A DNA stretch of 64,000 nt from Mesaphorura yosii (taxonomy: Eukaryota; Arthropoda; Collembola; Poduromorpha; Tullbergiidae). How positions within the stretch are numbered: position 1 is the first letter of the stretch; the number at the start of each line of letters is the position of its first letter. The notes under the pieces were generated by a model. That model was given only the letters and a program-made list of their open reading frames with translations, was not told where the DNA came from and did no database searches. This document shows, piece by piece, positions 1 through 15,706 of the stretch. The stretch covers positions 806,001 to 870,000 of the forward strand of contig WIXG01000002.1 of assembly GCA_009869945.1 (NCBI GenBank). The letters are read 5' to 3'. The translations under genes were made by a program, and so were the position numbers.

Positions 1-2256
1 AATAACGCTGTGTGTTGTGTTGACGCTCGTCATCGGCTGGCTGAGCATTTTCATCTCGACTTGCGTTTGCGTCATGTTTACAAATTCATCCGCCCTTGCT
101 TGTCATCCTCAGTCGCAGTCGTGAAATTTTGAGCCGTGATTTTTGTTTGTGTGATTATTTTGGCTCGGCGCAGGTCGCCTGGCTGGTTGGAGCTCCTCGG
201 GCCTTTGAGTTTCAAAGGAGGTGCTAGGCTGCTATGATGTTTGTGATCTACTTTCCAAAGTGTTTGCTCACTTTTCGTCGTCCGTCGTACTCCAAGAATA
301 ATATTACATGTGGGAACATTGCTGCTGGTTGTTTACATACTTCGCTTTGCGCAACCCTCCAATTTATCTGGCGACACAAACAAATAATAAATAAAAAGCG
401 CGGCGCTCCGTGCGCGTGGAAAGACAAATACTAAACACCAGCCATGTCATGGCCAACCAGCTACAGCCTGGCCAAGTCTTGCTGGGTTTAAGGACCTAGT
501 CTGATAATTCAGAGTGAATCTTGCATTTGCATTTGTGCTGATCGATTTCCAGTCTCCTCTTTTAAATGCCTGGCCTAAATTTTTGTGCCGAGTGCGGAAG
601 CGTTTGACGTCTGCGAGGGAAATTCACTCGGAACTCGTTAAGATTGTCTGACAGCCCTGCCCAGCCCAGTTCACCGTGCTCACGAATCTTTGAATCTTTT
701 TATTCCTCTTCTATTGCGAACAGTTCTTCTCGACTGGACTACCAAACTTTTTCGTATTGCGTTGCACGCCGATAATCACGCCATCATTTTTACTTGCGGA
801 GGTCCTTTCTCTTTCTCTTCATTGTTATGAGTTGTGCACACACAGAGCACGCACACTTCGGCGGAGGGCAGTTGAAGCCAATTTAATGGTCAAAGGACTT
901 CAACAAATATAAGAATTATGATTGCTTTGCCATCGTGGCCGTGATTCGTGACGTGCCCGAACTCGGACTCGTTGGTGCGGAAGAACATCAAAACCTGCGT
1001 CGCTTTTTCCTTCCGTCCTTCTCGTGCAGTTGAATGTTGAATAAAAAGATTGTAATTTCATTATCGTGACGAATTGACAAAGTTCAGAGACACAAAAGCA
1101 GGAGGAAGGACGAACGCCAGGAGTCAATCGAGAACGTGTTTTGTTCGTGTTCGTTCGTTTTGTGCTTCAGATGACCTTGCAAACGAATTGGCTCTGAACG
1201 TTTACTCTCCACGCTTGCGAGTCCAGCAATGCAATGCAGACTGAAATTAGGAGGCAAATGGAATTACAGTTTGAGTAATTGGCGGCTGATATTTGTGGGG
1301 CTTCGTAGTGAGGATGCGAAAACCAATTTCCCTTCCCTTCTCAATTAATTCTCGTGCTGCTGGCGATGCTCAATATTTAAAGACGCAGCACTCTCATTTG
1401 TAATTTGTGGGAATATTCCGAAAATCTTTTCACGCATGAGACAGAAATCGTAAGACAGCAGCGATGAGTCGAGCGATCTTTGCTCTGCGTCAGATTCCAC
1501 TATTTCACTTTTTCTGTGCGCAAATTGGTCTCTCATCTCTTGACTTCCTCTCTTGTTTAGGTTGTGCGGTGAAGCGCGTCGACGACAAGAGATTCCTTTC
1601 CTGAGCGTCGACTCCTTCTCCCTCCCATCACTCGCCTTCTTCATTCATCCGTTCATCCAGCATCTCTCCTCCTCTCTCCGTAGTCCGTCATTATTGTGCA
1701 TGTCACACTTTCACTCGCATCCAACAATTCTTCCTCTCCTTTCAGCCAATTTCCGTCGCGTCCTTGCATTCGCGTCGGAATGGCATTTTCGTCTTTCCGA
1801 GTGGTGAAACGAGTTTCTGCATAGCTTTCAACATTTTATGCATGCCTTTGCTGTTTGCATGAATTCTTTCACGGAAAATTGTGTTGGAAGAATTATCCAA
1901 AGACAAATGTTCCCAGGCAATTGTTCCAAGAGAATTGTCCCCTTGCAATTGTATCAGGTAAATTGTTCCAAAACAACAAAGGCAATGGAATATTTGAAGC
2001 GAATCAGTAAATGAGTAAGGTTTTAAGGCTCGTGTTTCAGTTTTTAAGTAAGTGCACTTGTCAAGGGCAGGAGTACGTGATGCCACTTCAATTAACTCAT
2101 TTACGTAAATTACGGCAACACGATTTCAGTGCTCTCTCAACAATTCTATCCTCTTACTTCTCTCGGGATTGAAGTGCCCAACAAACATGTCCCGAATCAA
2201 TGCTGGTCATTGTTGCGATGTACTGAACCTTTGCATTTTGTTGTTCGTTCTTGCAG
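1..2256. other. non-coding stretch, probably intron or upstream region of the ETS gene
   Basis: I find no exon I can defend here on either strand. The ETS gene downstream enters its first visible exon at 2257 in mid-codon, so at least one earlier coding exon exists, either inside this stretch or beyond the left edge. I looked for a Pointed (PNT/SAM) domain, which vertebrate ERG and FLI1 carry, and saw none. Several acceptor-like sites occur (for example one near 1560) but their reading frames close quickly. Confidence 0.5.
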
Positions 2257-6217
<3,961 letters not shown>

Positions 6218-7130
6218 CCACTACAGCAGCGAGCGGAGCGAGAGCCCAACTCAACCTCCATCGGCCCTTCTTCGTCGGCTTGGCCCTATTAAACACCCAA
6301 GCGTTGAATTCGTCAGCTGCAGCGACTGAAGGAAGAAAACCCAACGGAACTCCGAACGGCCCGAACCCGAAATCAACTTTTACTTCGTATTAAACGCAAC
6401 CTTTCCTACGTAAAATCCTAAGCTTGATTTGTATAATTGTAAAGTGTGAGTCATCGTGTGATATAATCGAAAGCAGAGGTCGATACTGATACTGTGCAAG
6501 TGATTGGTCGAATGGCGAAGGAATCAATTAGGATTTACTGATAAAGTATTACAGACATTACAGAGTTCGATGATGACGTTTGATATGAATGAAATTAAAG
6601 CTCGCTCTTGTAGCCTAAACTCTAACCTCCTTAGCCACCTCAAATTCTCAGCTTTAGGTAAATAAATGAGTGTATAAAAACTATCGTCAGTATTATGCAT
6701 CTGTACTTGACTAAAGAGTGACGACATCGGACATGAACCCAGCTTTAATTTATTGTCTTGCTAATGTACATTCTACATTGTAAATCATGGCGGAATACTT
6801 TAGTGTTTTTTCTGCTTGAAAGCAAGGCAGGAAAATCGAAACTGTAAATATGGCGAGACCAAATTAGACATTCCTAACAGAAAGCGCGTACCTCTCGTAT
6901 TCAATCTAGCCTACAGTCCAGTTGTCCAGTCCAGAGCACAATTACAAGTTTGGACGATGAAGGTCAACGTCAACATGCAGTAAATTCCAGAATTCAGAAT
7001 TAGAATACTTAATTTGCTTGACTAGTTCCTATCCTCGTACTAATTAAACCAACTATGAATTCGATAATGTAGGCAGAATAATTCATTTTGTAGAAAAACG
7101 AGGTTGTTATTACAATGACTGAAATAAAAT
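6218..7130 (+). other. 3' UTR of the ETS gene with two candidate poly(A) signals
   Basis: AT-rich sequence without a coding frame follows the ETS stop codon. AATAAA hexamers lie at 6661-6666 and 7123-7128, so short and long 3' ends are both possible. A TGTAAATA match (Pumilio-type consensus) lies near 6844. Which end is used cannot be told from sequence. Confidence 0.55.
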
Positions 7131-7674
7131 TCACAAATTAGTGTGATACCCAAATCGCTGTGACTGTGACGCGGGTCATGAACATTGGAACCTCACTCAT
7201 GGCGCTGGCACACGCACAAGCCAACAACGAACAAGTGGCGAGGTTAGCTCGATTGTGTGCTGACGTAAATGCACAAACTGACTCATGACTTATCGGCCTA
7301 TCCTTCAGCCAGGGCATGCTGTGAAGCTGCGATGCGTATTTTGCAACTTTTGTGCACTGGAAGGAGTGACTACGTGGAATTAGTAAATGTATTATTCATA
7401 TCAGCCTTATTATGGCAGACCAGAGCCCACTTTCCTGCAGCAGCACAGCAACACAATTGTCACAGAATTATGAATTACGTGTGCACAAGAACATTCCGAG
7501 GACAAGAGTTGCTGTTGCCGAGTTGCCGTCAACATTAACATCACATTAAACTTTGTTAAATTCGTTCACTTTACTCGTTCGTCATCGTCCGATAAGGAAA
7601 GCCGTTTCTCAATAATTTCACACATACTCGCACTTTGCTCCGTCCGTGTCCGATGCCAAGCTGTAGTTGTATTA

Positions 7675-7688
7675 TAGATAAGATAAGG
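7675..7688 (+). promoter_or_regulatory. tandem GATA-factor motifs upstream of the LITAF-like gene
   Basis: Two overlapping AGATAAG-type motifs (TAGATAAGATAAGG) lie about 185 bases upstream of the ATG at 7872. The match to the GATA-factor consensus is direct; a role in regulating this gene is inference from position. Nothing else in 7130-7871 was convincing, and I saw no TATA box. Confidence 0.35.
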
Positions 7689-7871
7689 TGAATCCCGTAC
7701 CTCACTTTATGTGCGCTTCTACTTTGTGATTCCTGACAAACATTTTCATCATCGATCGCATCGGGGCAGTTACACCCAAGAATTCACAGAGGCTAGGACG
7801 AAGAGAAATTCAGCGTCGACTTGCACCGTGGTTGAGTTCCATTCCAGTTAGTAAATTAATTACGGTTCGAA

Positions 7872-8606
7872 ATGGAGGAGAAACAACCGCCGTACAACGA
7901 ACAGCCGCCGCCGTACGAGCCGGGAACAGGTGCGCAGGCGTACCCGCCACCGGGACAGGCATACCCACCACCGGGGACACAGCCGTACCCGCCGATGGGG
8001 TATCATCCCACCATGACCCAGCCAACCATGGTCACACAGACGAGTAAGAAAACAAAGCTTATCAGTGTCCTGGACCGTTGCTGCAAGTTGCAATTGGCAG
8101 TGACGCAAAGCCAATGCCAAGACGACTGACATAGGGACACAAAAGTCAAGGCTAATCTGCCCGTGTTGTTTTGTGGCTGCAGTTATTTTGCCTATGGAAA
8201 TGGGTGGCGAGTCGCGCCGTCTGACGTGCCCTCATTGCCACGCTGATGTCAATACGACTGTCATTTACAAAGACGGACGCATGACTCACTTGGCGGCACT
8301 ACTGCTTTGCCTGTTCGTGTAAGTCAACAGTTTCAACTTCAAACCGTCGATTGGAATTACGTGAATGATAATAAAATAACACGGTGCTATTTGCAGGTGT
8401 TGGCCCTGCTGCTTCATTCCATACTGCGTTGACTCGTGCAAGTAAGTTTCGCTTCACCCCACCTGCTTCTTTTTACTGCAAATAATGCATGATTTAACAA
8501 TCACTCTCTTTGCCCTTTGCCCTTTGCCCTTTGCCCTTTGCCCTTCAGGGACGCTGATCACGAGTGCCCCAACTGCCACCGACACTTGGGAACTTACAGA
8601 CGTTGA
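7872..8606 (+). CDS. LITAF-domain (SIMPLE/CDIP-like) membrane-associated zinc protein
   Basis: A 136-residue protein of the LITAF/SIMPLE family, which sits on the cytoplasmic face of late endosomes and lysosomes and acts in endosomal sorting. Exons are 7872-8043, 8183-8318, 8397-8441 and 8549-8606. Residues 1-60 are proline/tyrosine-rich, with PPPY (a PPxY motif of the kind bound by NEDD4-type WW domains) and repeated YPPPG units. The LITAF domain fills the rest: first zinc knuckle CPHCHADVNT, then the hydrophobic insertion LAALLLCLFVCWPCCFIPYC, then the second knuckle DHECPNCHRHLGTYRR at the C-terminus. This is the canonical CxxC, hydrophobic helix, CxxC arrangement in which the insertion dips into the membrane without crossing it. 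Length and architecture are normal. AATAAA lies at 8765. Arthropods carry several LITAF paralogues, so I give no symbol. Confidence 0.95.
8511..8545 (+). repeat. five perfect TGCCCTT heptamers abutting a splice acceptor
   Basis: Five uninterrupted copies of TGCCCTT run directly into the CAG acceptor of the last LITAF-gene intron (8442-8548). The repeat therefore supplies the polypyrimidine tract of that intron, with one G per heptamer. Confidence 0.95.
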
Positions 8607-8764
8607 TAGTTGATTCGAACGACGGTGGATTTGTACCTGGACTGCACACTTGTAATTAGCTGACACCTATACCGTTAATTTTTCCCAAATCATTTGTGGT
8701 TCTAAAAGTTTTATTTATCCGTTGGTAAGAACTTCCTTGTATTTTATGTTACTTATCACTCTTC

Positions 8765-8770
8765 AATAAA
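8765..8770 (+). terminator. poly(A) signal of the LITAF-like gene
   Basis: AATAAA about 160 bases after the LITAF stop codon; the only such hexamer before the next gene. The rest of 8771-9331 holds no coding frame I trust and should contain the alpha2-delta promoter. Confidence 0.6.
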
Positions 8771-9331
8771 TATAATTTATGGTCGCCCATGAGATCAATT
8801 AATGTGAGAACAAAGACCGTTGGCTTTCATTGCATTTCTTGCTTTCAATCAGACCAGCTTTCTCTTTCTGGCGGAGAGCTCCCGAAACCCTGGTAGACTC
8901 AGCAACTCAGAACAGCAGCAGGAATGAAAGTAGCCGCAGCCAGCGATGAGCGGTGCTGCGAGTCTCGTTTCGGTTTTGGTTCGACCTTAAAAGTATCGAT
9001 CGATACGAGCCACGAGCCGAAAGACGCATTGCATACTTTGTGACCTGCTTCAGCTGTCGGGCTCCGAATTCTCCTGCAGTGCATTACAAGCCAAGTCTGA
9101 CTAAACAGTTTCACTTGTGGCTTTCACTTCCACTATACTGCGAAAGAGTTGATAAATAATTCTGCCAAGAAGATGAGAAGCACAATTCACAATCACAATT
9201 CACAATCAGTTCAAGCTCGGTTGGTTTATTTTGCTAGTCTACACTCGAGAAGATGATTAACTCGCAACTAAACGTGAAACTGACCGCAATTGTTCGTTAA
9301 ATAAAGCGAGGCGTGTCGTGAAGACGGTAAA

Positions 9332-12300
9332 ATGGTGCTTCTCGTAGTTTTTTGGTCGCTCCAGTGGCTGCAGTTCTCGCTTTCGGGAGTTTCCAGTCAA
9401 CGGACGAGGGCAGGAATCTCCAGCCAAAAGTGAGTCCCGTTCACAATCCCACAATTTTCAATTTGCAGAGATTTCACTTGCATTTTGCATTGTCGTATTT
9501 GCCATTCCCACTTTCAGTCTGGAGGCGTTTGCAAACTCGATCGGGACTTCGATCTTCAACTTTGGGATGGAGGCCACAAAGGCCAACCTCCTCAAAGAGA
9601 GATTCGAGCAGCCCCGCTCAAACTCGAGCGTGATTCCGCTCAACCTGCAGGGTCTATACGACGAAATCTCGGCGGAGTTCAACAGAACGCTCGCGGAAAA
9701 AGTGAAGGCGCTCGAGGTGAGTGAATTTCTCGACCTGCCTGCCCTCAAATAGTGTTTATTTTTGCACTCTTCAATTTCAGAAAACGGCGATGGACGCGGA
9801 GCAGCAGGCGCTGAACCACTACAACAAATTGAACCCGGAACTGCCACAGAGCAGCTGGATTCCAAGGAGCTACTACAACTCCAAAAAGATCCTAAACGAA
9901 GACAAGGCGACCAACGCGGAGATTGAGAAGATGGAGTCGTGGCCGTTTCCCTTCCTGCTCAAACTAACGCGAGACGACCACTTCCAAGCCGAAGTCAATA
10001 CCTCGACAAGTTCGGTGCACGTACCAACCAGCATCTACGATTTGGGTAGGCCAACCTCGACCAGAGCTTAGCAAATTGTGCTGGCCCCAGTTTCCAATAT
10101 CCAATTGCCAACTGAATTTCAGAGGACGAGATGCTGGAGGCTCTGACGTGGTCCTCCGACCTGGACGCAAGGTTCCGGTCCAACTACGCCGAGAACCCAA
10201 CACTGGGCTTTCAGTACTTCGGGAGCTCCACGGGATTCCTCCGTCATTATCCTGGTAAGGATCCAGACTGGCCAATGCCAAAATAATTCCTGCGTTAATT
10301 AATGGCCGCTATTGCCTGTAGCCATGCGGTGGCCGAAAGACAACAATTCGCCCGGTGAGCCGGACCTCTTTGACTGCCGTGCCCGGCCGTGGTACACCGC
10401 TGCTGCGGCGAGTCCGAAGAATGTTCTCATTCTGCTGGATGTGTCGGGGTCCATGACGGGACTCCGGAGCGAAATAGCGGAGCACGTCGTCCTCACGATA
10501 CTGGACACACTCACCAACAACGACTACGTCAACGTCTTCAACTTCTCCGAGTGGACGGAGCCACTCGTTCCCTGCTTCAACAACACGCTGGTGCAGGTAA
10601 CTAATTAATTAACATTAGCATTAATTACCTGAAGAGAAGCTAATCTAATTATTCCCGTTTTTCATCAGGCGAATCTGGAAAACATGCGGGAGTTCAAAGT
10701 TGCCCTGGGTCAAGGGTTGACTCAGAACTTAGCCAACTACAAGCTGGCCTTCGAAAGAGCGTTCTCAATCTTAGAACAGGTGAGTACCAAAATACTACGT
10801 CAAGTCGTGAAGGTCGTTTAAAGCAGCGTTTGTTTGTCCCTGCAGAATTACGGTGGACAGAACAGTTCTCAGTGCAATCAGGCGATAATGCTGATAACGG
10901 ATGGGTCTCCAGCGTACTTCCAGGACATATTTGACGAATGGAACAAGGAGAAGAAGGTCCGGCTGTTCACGTACTTGATCGGGAAGGAGGTGACTGACTG
11001 GAAGGAGGTGCTGTGGATGTCGTGTTATAACAAGGGCTACTTCACGCACGTCGAAACGATGGGCGAGGTGCAGGAGCAGGTCGTCAAATACCTGCAGGTC
11101 ATGTCGCGCCCACTCGTCATGAGCCAAGCCCGCCAAGTCTCCTACACGCCTGTTTACGCCGACAACACCGTAAGCACAAAGCACTCATTAAATTTTGTTC
11201 CTGAGAATTCACTAATTCACAGTTAACTGATTAATGGCTGGCACTTTAGGAAATTGTGGAATCTGAGTGGCAGTGGGACGAGAAGATCAAGGCGGAGCAG
11301 CGGAAGCGTTCCGAGCGTTACAAGTGGTTCCAGAACAACGTGTACAAAAAGGGGTCCAACGCGAGTCTGATGACGGAGTTTGCGGACCCCGCCTGGGACA
11401 ACCCGAAGAGTTTCTCGGAGGAGCGCATCCGAAACTACATCGAGTTTGGGCGCACAAACATCAGCGAGAAGATGAAGCGGAGGGTCAAGGCCGAGCAGGA
11501 CAGAATCAACCTGGTAAGAGCAATGGTAAAAAATAAATGTAACTTGGGCGGCTTAGCGTAAGCGCAAGACCATTCGTGCCTTTCACTTTCACTCGCTGTC
11601 GAGCATTCGCAGCTGATTTTGATCTTGGCCACGCAAACTGCCACTTTGCTCATTGCTCATTCACTGCTAATTAATTAATTATCACCACGCGTATGCGCAA
11701 TTTATTGCGAGCACTGTCCACGCTCTTCTCTTGTCTCTTGCCTGCAATCTCGTACTTGATAGATTCGTCATCTGGCCAAAGTAAATAATGGTCCAAAGGC
11801 TTCGGCGCAAACTTCCAAGCAAGTAGACTTGATCACAAAGCATGCGAAGGTTAGTCACACTGTGAATCGTCCAGTCTTTTATCCGGCGTAGTCAAAGTAG
11901 TCGTAATTGTTGTAGTCGTCGTCACTGTGCGAAATGTTTAACGTTGCAACTGTTTTGAGAGTGTTTCATGACTTCGACCAAGGTGCGCCTGGTCACCAAC
12001 CCGAAACTTGCGAATTGCGATTGAGATGAAGATGTTAAAATTGTCAAGTTACTTCCGCTTGCCTGATTTATTTCTCGCCTTGCTTTGCAACTGCTTTTCC
12101 CGAGTCCCGACTTCTGCTTGCCAATTCGAGACGTATGGACCTCGATTTTGTAATCGAAACATTGTTAATCCACTGCTTTGCGATGAAAAGGTGCACCACC
12201 ACCGATGGGGCCCGTTTGAGAAGCAGTTCAGATTCGTTATTTCGTCGAGCTTCCCCGTTTTCGACCTCCGCGCAACAGCTTTCGACAACGTCACCAAAAA

Positions 12301-15091
12301 GGTAGGCAGGCAAATCCCTCGAAAATCACGGAAGTACAGGGGCAGACAGACTGAATCTGAATTCCTGTTGCAGGACGAACGAATTGCTAATTTTCTCGGG
12401 GTGGTGGGCACGGACATTCCAATCAGCGAGTTGGTCAAACTCACGTCTCCCTTCAAACTTGGAGTCAACGCGTACGCGTTCTTGATCACAAACAACGGGT
12501 ACATCGTGTTCCATCCCGACTGGAGACCAACTGTGAGTGGAACTGACTTGATTCAAAATTGAATTGATCTGTGATAAGACAGAAATCTTGAATTTGATTT
12601 TGTTGGCAGCATGACGGAATCCTGAAGCCAAATTACAACACAGTCGATCTGTTTGAAGTGGAGCTGGTCAACAAAGATGGCCTTTACAGGAACAACGACC
12701 CTCAACTGATGCAGATGAGAAGGGCGATGATCGACAGTGCTGTGAACTCTTCGAGGCTGGAGCTCGACGTTCGGATCCATCGAGACGGCTTTGTAAGCGG
12801 TCAAATTATCCAAGAATTTTAGATCTCTTCGAGCAAATGGACATTCCGACATTTTTTCTTTTCTTTCCGCAGAGTCGAGTGCACGTGAGAAGGCAGGAGT
12901 ACGTGTTTGGAAACCTTCCACGAACTCCGTACACGCTGGTGCTCGTAGCTCCGGTGGGGGCAAACCGATTCATCGGCGAGATCGAGCTGATGAGGCACAC
13001 GCGGGATAAGAACGTGCACCTCGTCAAGTACTTCGACCTCGTCACCTCGAAGATCTCAAAGTCCAAATACATTCGGAAGTGGGGTCTCAACCCCGACTGG
13101 ATGTACTGCGAGTTTCTGGGCTCCAAGACGGGCTACATCGACAACAAGGAGGATCTGCTCCTGTACTTTCTGCAAAAGTTCCAGGACTCCAGCTGGACAA
13201 ACTCCAGCAACCCGTGGAGGAACACTGGCAAGAAAGGAGACGACGAGGAGCTGTACACGTGCGACAAGAGCCTCGTGCAGTCGGTCGTCTACGACGCGGA
13301 AGTCACCTCCATCTTCAAGCCAGAAAGCCCCGACTGGATCTCTCAGGAGCGGAGGGACTTGAAGGAGGCGGCCATCATGTCCTTCGTGGCCACGCGCTCC
13401 GGGCTCACGAGGTGGGGCGAATTTGCCCCCAGCAGAGTGTCTTCCATCGACATGTAAGCAAATACCAAACACACCAAATCATTGCATTGCATTATCAGTC
13501 CAGCTAATTTTGTTGTTCCTTTGTCAGACCGTTCACGAAGCAGTACCCTCGGGCGACTGAGGAGATTTGGTACAAACGCGCCGTGGAGTGGCACGAGATT
13601 GACGAGAACGCCTTTGTGTACACGGTGCCTTTCGACGCCGGGACGAGAAACTCCACGCCCATCACGGGCACGTACGCCATATTTCCCAAGAAGCGGGGAA
13701 GGAAGGCTCCGGCAGCAGTCGTCGGAATTCAGTACGACCATGAGAAGCTCTTCAACATTCTGCTGAGGTCGTCGTACCAGCCTTCGGACCCACGACACTT
13801 CAACGCCTGTCAAAGCCACCTCTTCGACTGCTTCCTCCTCGACGACAGCGGCTTCATCATCTACTCAGAAACACGGGATGACCAAGGCACGTCAATAAAA
13901 GAAGAAAGCCGCAACTTTAGGTTGTAGGCTGTTTATTGAATGCGGTTCTTGAAATTGCAGGTCGATTCATGGGAGATGTCGACACAATTTTGATGGAGAC
14001 GCTCCTGCATGTCGGCATTTACAAATCCGTCACAATCACCGACTTTCAAGGCATTTGCAAGCAAAATGTCCAGCACTCCAGCTTTGCGAATGTTTTATTC
14101 TCGGTAAGATTCAATTTACAAGAATCCAGCTTGATCTCGCGTGTTAATTTGTATGCGTCTTTGACTTACTTTTGTAGCCTTTAAAACAATTGAAATTGGT
14201 GCTCAACTGGTTCCTCGGTCGCCTGGCGTGGATGATTTTAAACTTTAACTTGCACTCGTTCATTAATCCTGACTACGCGCGGACGCTCGCTGACTGTAAG
14301 CGTTCGCGAGCCTTCGAAGAAGGAAAGTGGTCGACTTACTGACGGTTGTTCGTTGCTCGTTTCAGTCGCGGACGACCGTGGTGGCGGTTCTGGCGGTGGT
14401 GGTGACCAGGACGAGACGATGTTGTATATCGCCGTGGCCACCATTCCGAAAACGAGACTGAGGCCCTGCGACATGCACTACAAACTGTACACGTACGGGC
14501 CGTGGTACATGGCAGGGAACTCCAGCTTCCGCAACCCCAGAGCACTGGAAATCTGTGATCAAATGTGCTCAGAGTGAGTCCAATGTTCGAATTTGTGGAA
14601 TTTGAGTAGGTGGAGTCCACAGACTGCTGAAGACTTTTCCTTGTCCATTTCAGCTACATCAACGTGCAACGAGTTCCTCACTCGAATCTGGTGCTTGTGA
14701 TTGTTGAGGCCAAGTGTCGGTGTGAGTACAATTGGAATTCGCAGCCGCCGAGGATCAGCATTAAGGGGCAAGAGATTGTGTACGAAATGTACCCGGGCTT
14801 CATCAACCTCACGCAGGAGAACCCAATTTTGGAGGAGCTCTGTCTCATTCGCCAACCGCCGCAGTACCGCAGCTTCCCGAGCCAGTGCTACTATTCTCAC
14901 CCGGATGTAAACAAACTTCGAAATTCCTTTCGAAGAATTCTTCTTCGATTCTAACTAAAAGAAGCGTACGCCTTTGATTTCAGGAGCGACTGCTGAGAGA
15001 CGACTGTGGAGGGGCCACTTCATTCCACGGAACGACAAAACTCCTCTGGATTTCAATACTTCACGCTGTTTTCCAGTATTTAACCCGCTGA
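9332..15091 (+). CDS. voltage-gated calcium channel alpha2-delta subunit, complete 19-exon gene
   Basis: Auxiliary extracellular subunit that traffics and tunes CaV channels. Exons: 9332-9429, 9518-9716, 9781-10045, 10123-10254, 10322-10596, 10669-10779, 10846-11169, 11250-11513, 11763-11849, 12131-12301, 12374-12532, 12610-12792, 12873-13453, 13528-13886, 13961-14103, 14178-14295, 14366-14573, 14654-14906, 14984-15091. They join in phase to 1345 residues. The N-terminus is a signal peptide ([20 protein letters not shown]). A VWA_N region (about 100-230) is followed by a VWA domain (about 265-455) with MIDAS motif DVSGSM at 271-276. A Cache-type region contains GVVGTDIP and [14 protein letters not shown]. 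Cysteine-rich delta segments follow, and the C-terminus is weakly hydrophobic ([14 protein letters not shown]), as expected for a GPI-anchored or membrane-associated delta. Exon 10's acceptor (CGAG at 12130) is the least certain. A Gly-rich stretch opens exon 17. Intron 14 uses GC-AG. Confidence 0.95.
13887..13960 (+). other. GC-AG intron in the alpha2-delta gene
   Basis: This 74-base intron begins GCACGT and ends TTGCAG. Only the GC donor keeps the conserved frame (DDQ, then GRFMGDVD). The GT four bases further downstream would put the next exon out of frame. Confidence 0.85.
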
Positions 15092-15281
15092 TTCCAGATT
15101 CTAAGTTGCTTTTCAGTGTTGAAATGCATTTAACACTGGGATCGATGATGTGATACATTTTTTGACTTGTTTGGGGGTCAAAAGTGCAAATACCAACTGA
15201 CAGCCTTGGCAAACCTGAATTTTACACTCACGCTTAGCTTTGATACGAGTTAAGAAGTTGATTATGAACAGATGAACATTA

Positions 15282-15287
15282 AATAAA
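15282..15287 (+). terminator. poly(A) signal of the alpha2-delta gene
   Basis: AATAAA about 190 bases after the stop codon. The remainder of 15092-15619 is 3' UTR and intergenic sequence without a gene. Confidence 0.6.
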
Positions 15288-15619
15288 TTAATCAGTTCAG
15301 TTCAGAGAGTTGAGTTGTGTTTTTAGTCTTTGTACTTGATGGAATCGCTAAACTCTATTTAGAAACTGGCCTCTTGGTTGGAAAACCGATCAAGGAAAAC
15401 AAAGTTCGTCATCAAAGAACAGAAATTCGAATGCACACCCGAGACTTGAGTCATGCACTGAAATTCTCGCTAACTCGCCAGAGTTCTACGCAATTTAAAC
15501 AGCAGATGGTTTAGATGGTTTGAACATTTCAATTAATATTTGAGCAACGCAGCGCTTTAATCATACTTTAATTAGATTAGATCTCAGTGAGTGGCGATTT
15601 GAGCCTTTAAAAATACAAG

Positions 15620-15705
15620 GTAAGGAAATTAAAGTATATCCCACAGCAGTAAATGAATAACGTGTGAACGTATTGATAAGTAAAGACTTATTTCTCCTTT
15701 TTCAG
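15620..15705 (+). other. 5' UTR intron of the TCF25 gene
   Basis: A donor (ACAAG then GTAAGGAAAT) at 15620 and an acceptor (TTTTTCAG) at 15705 enclose 86 bases. The acceptor leaves one G before the ATG. The acceptor alone could also be a trans-splice site, but the good donor 86 bases upstream favours a normal intron. Confidence 0.65.
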
Positions 15706-15706
15706 G

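Noticed and set aside
1-2256. A Pointed domain for the ETS gene
   Set aside because: No frame on the plus strand gives a PNT/SAM-like helix pattern; it must lie outside the window or be absent.
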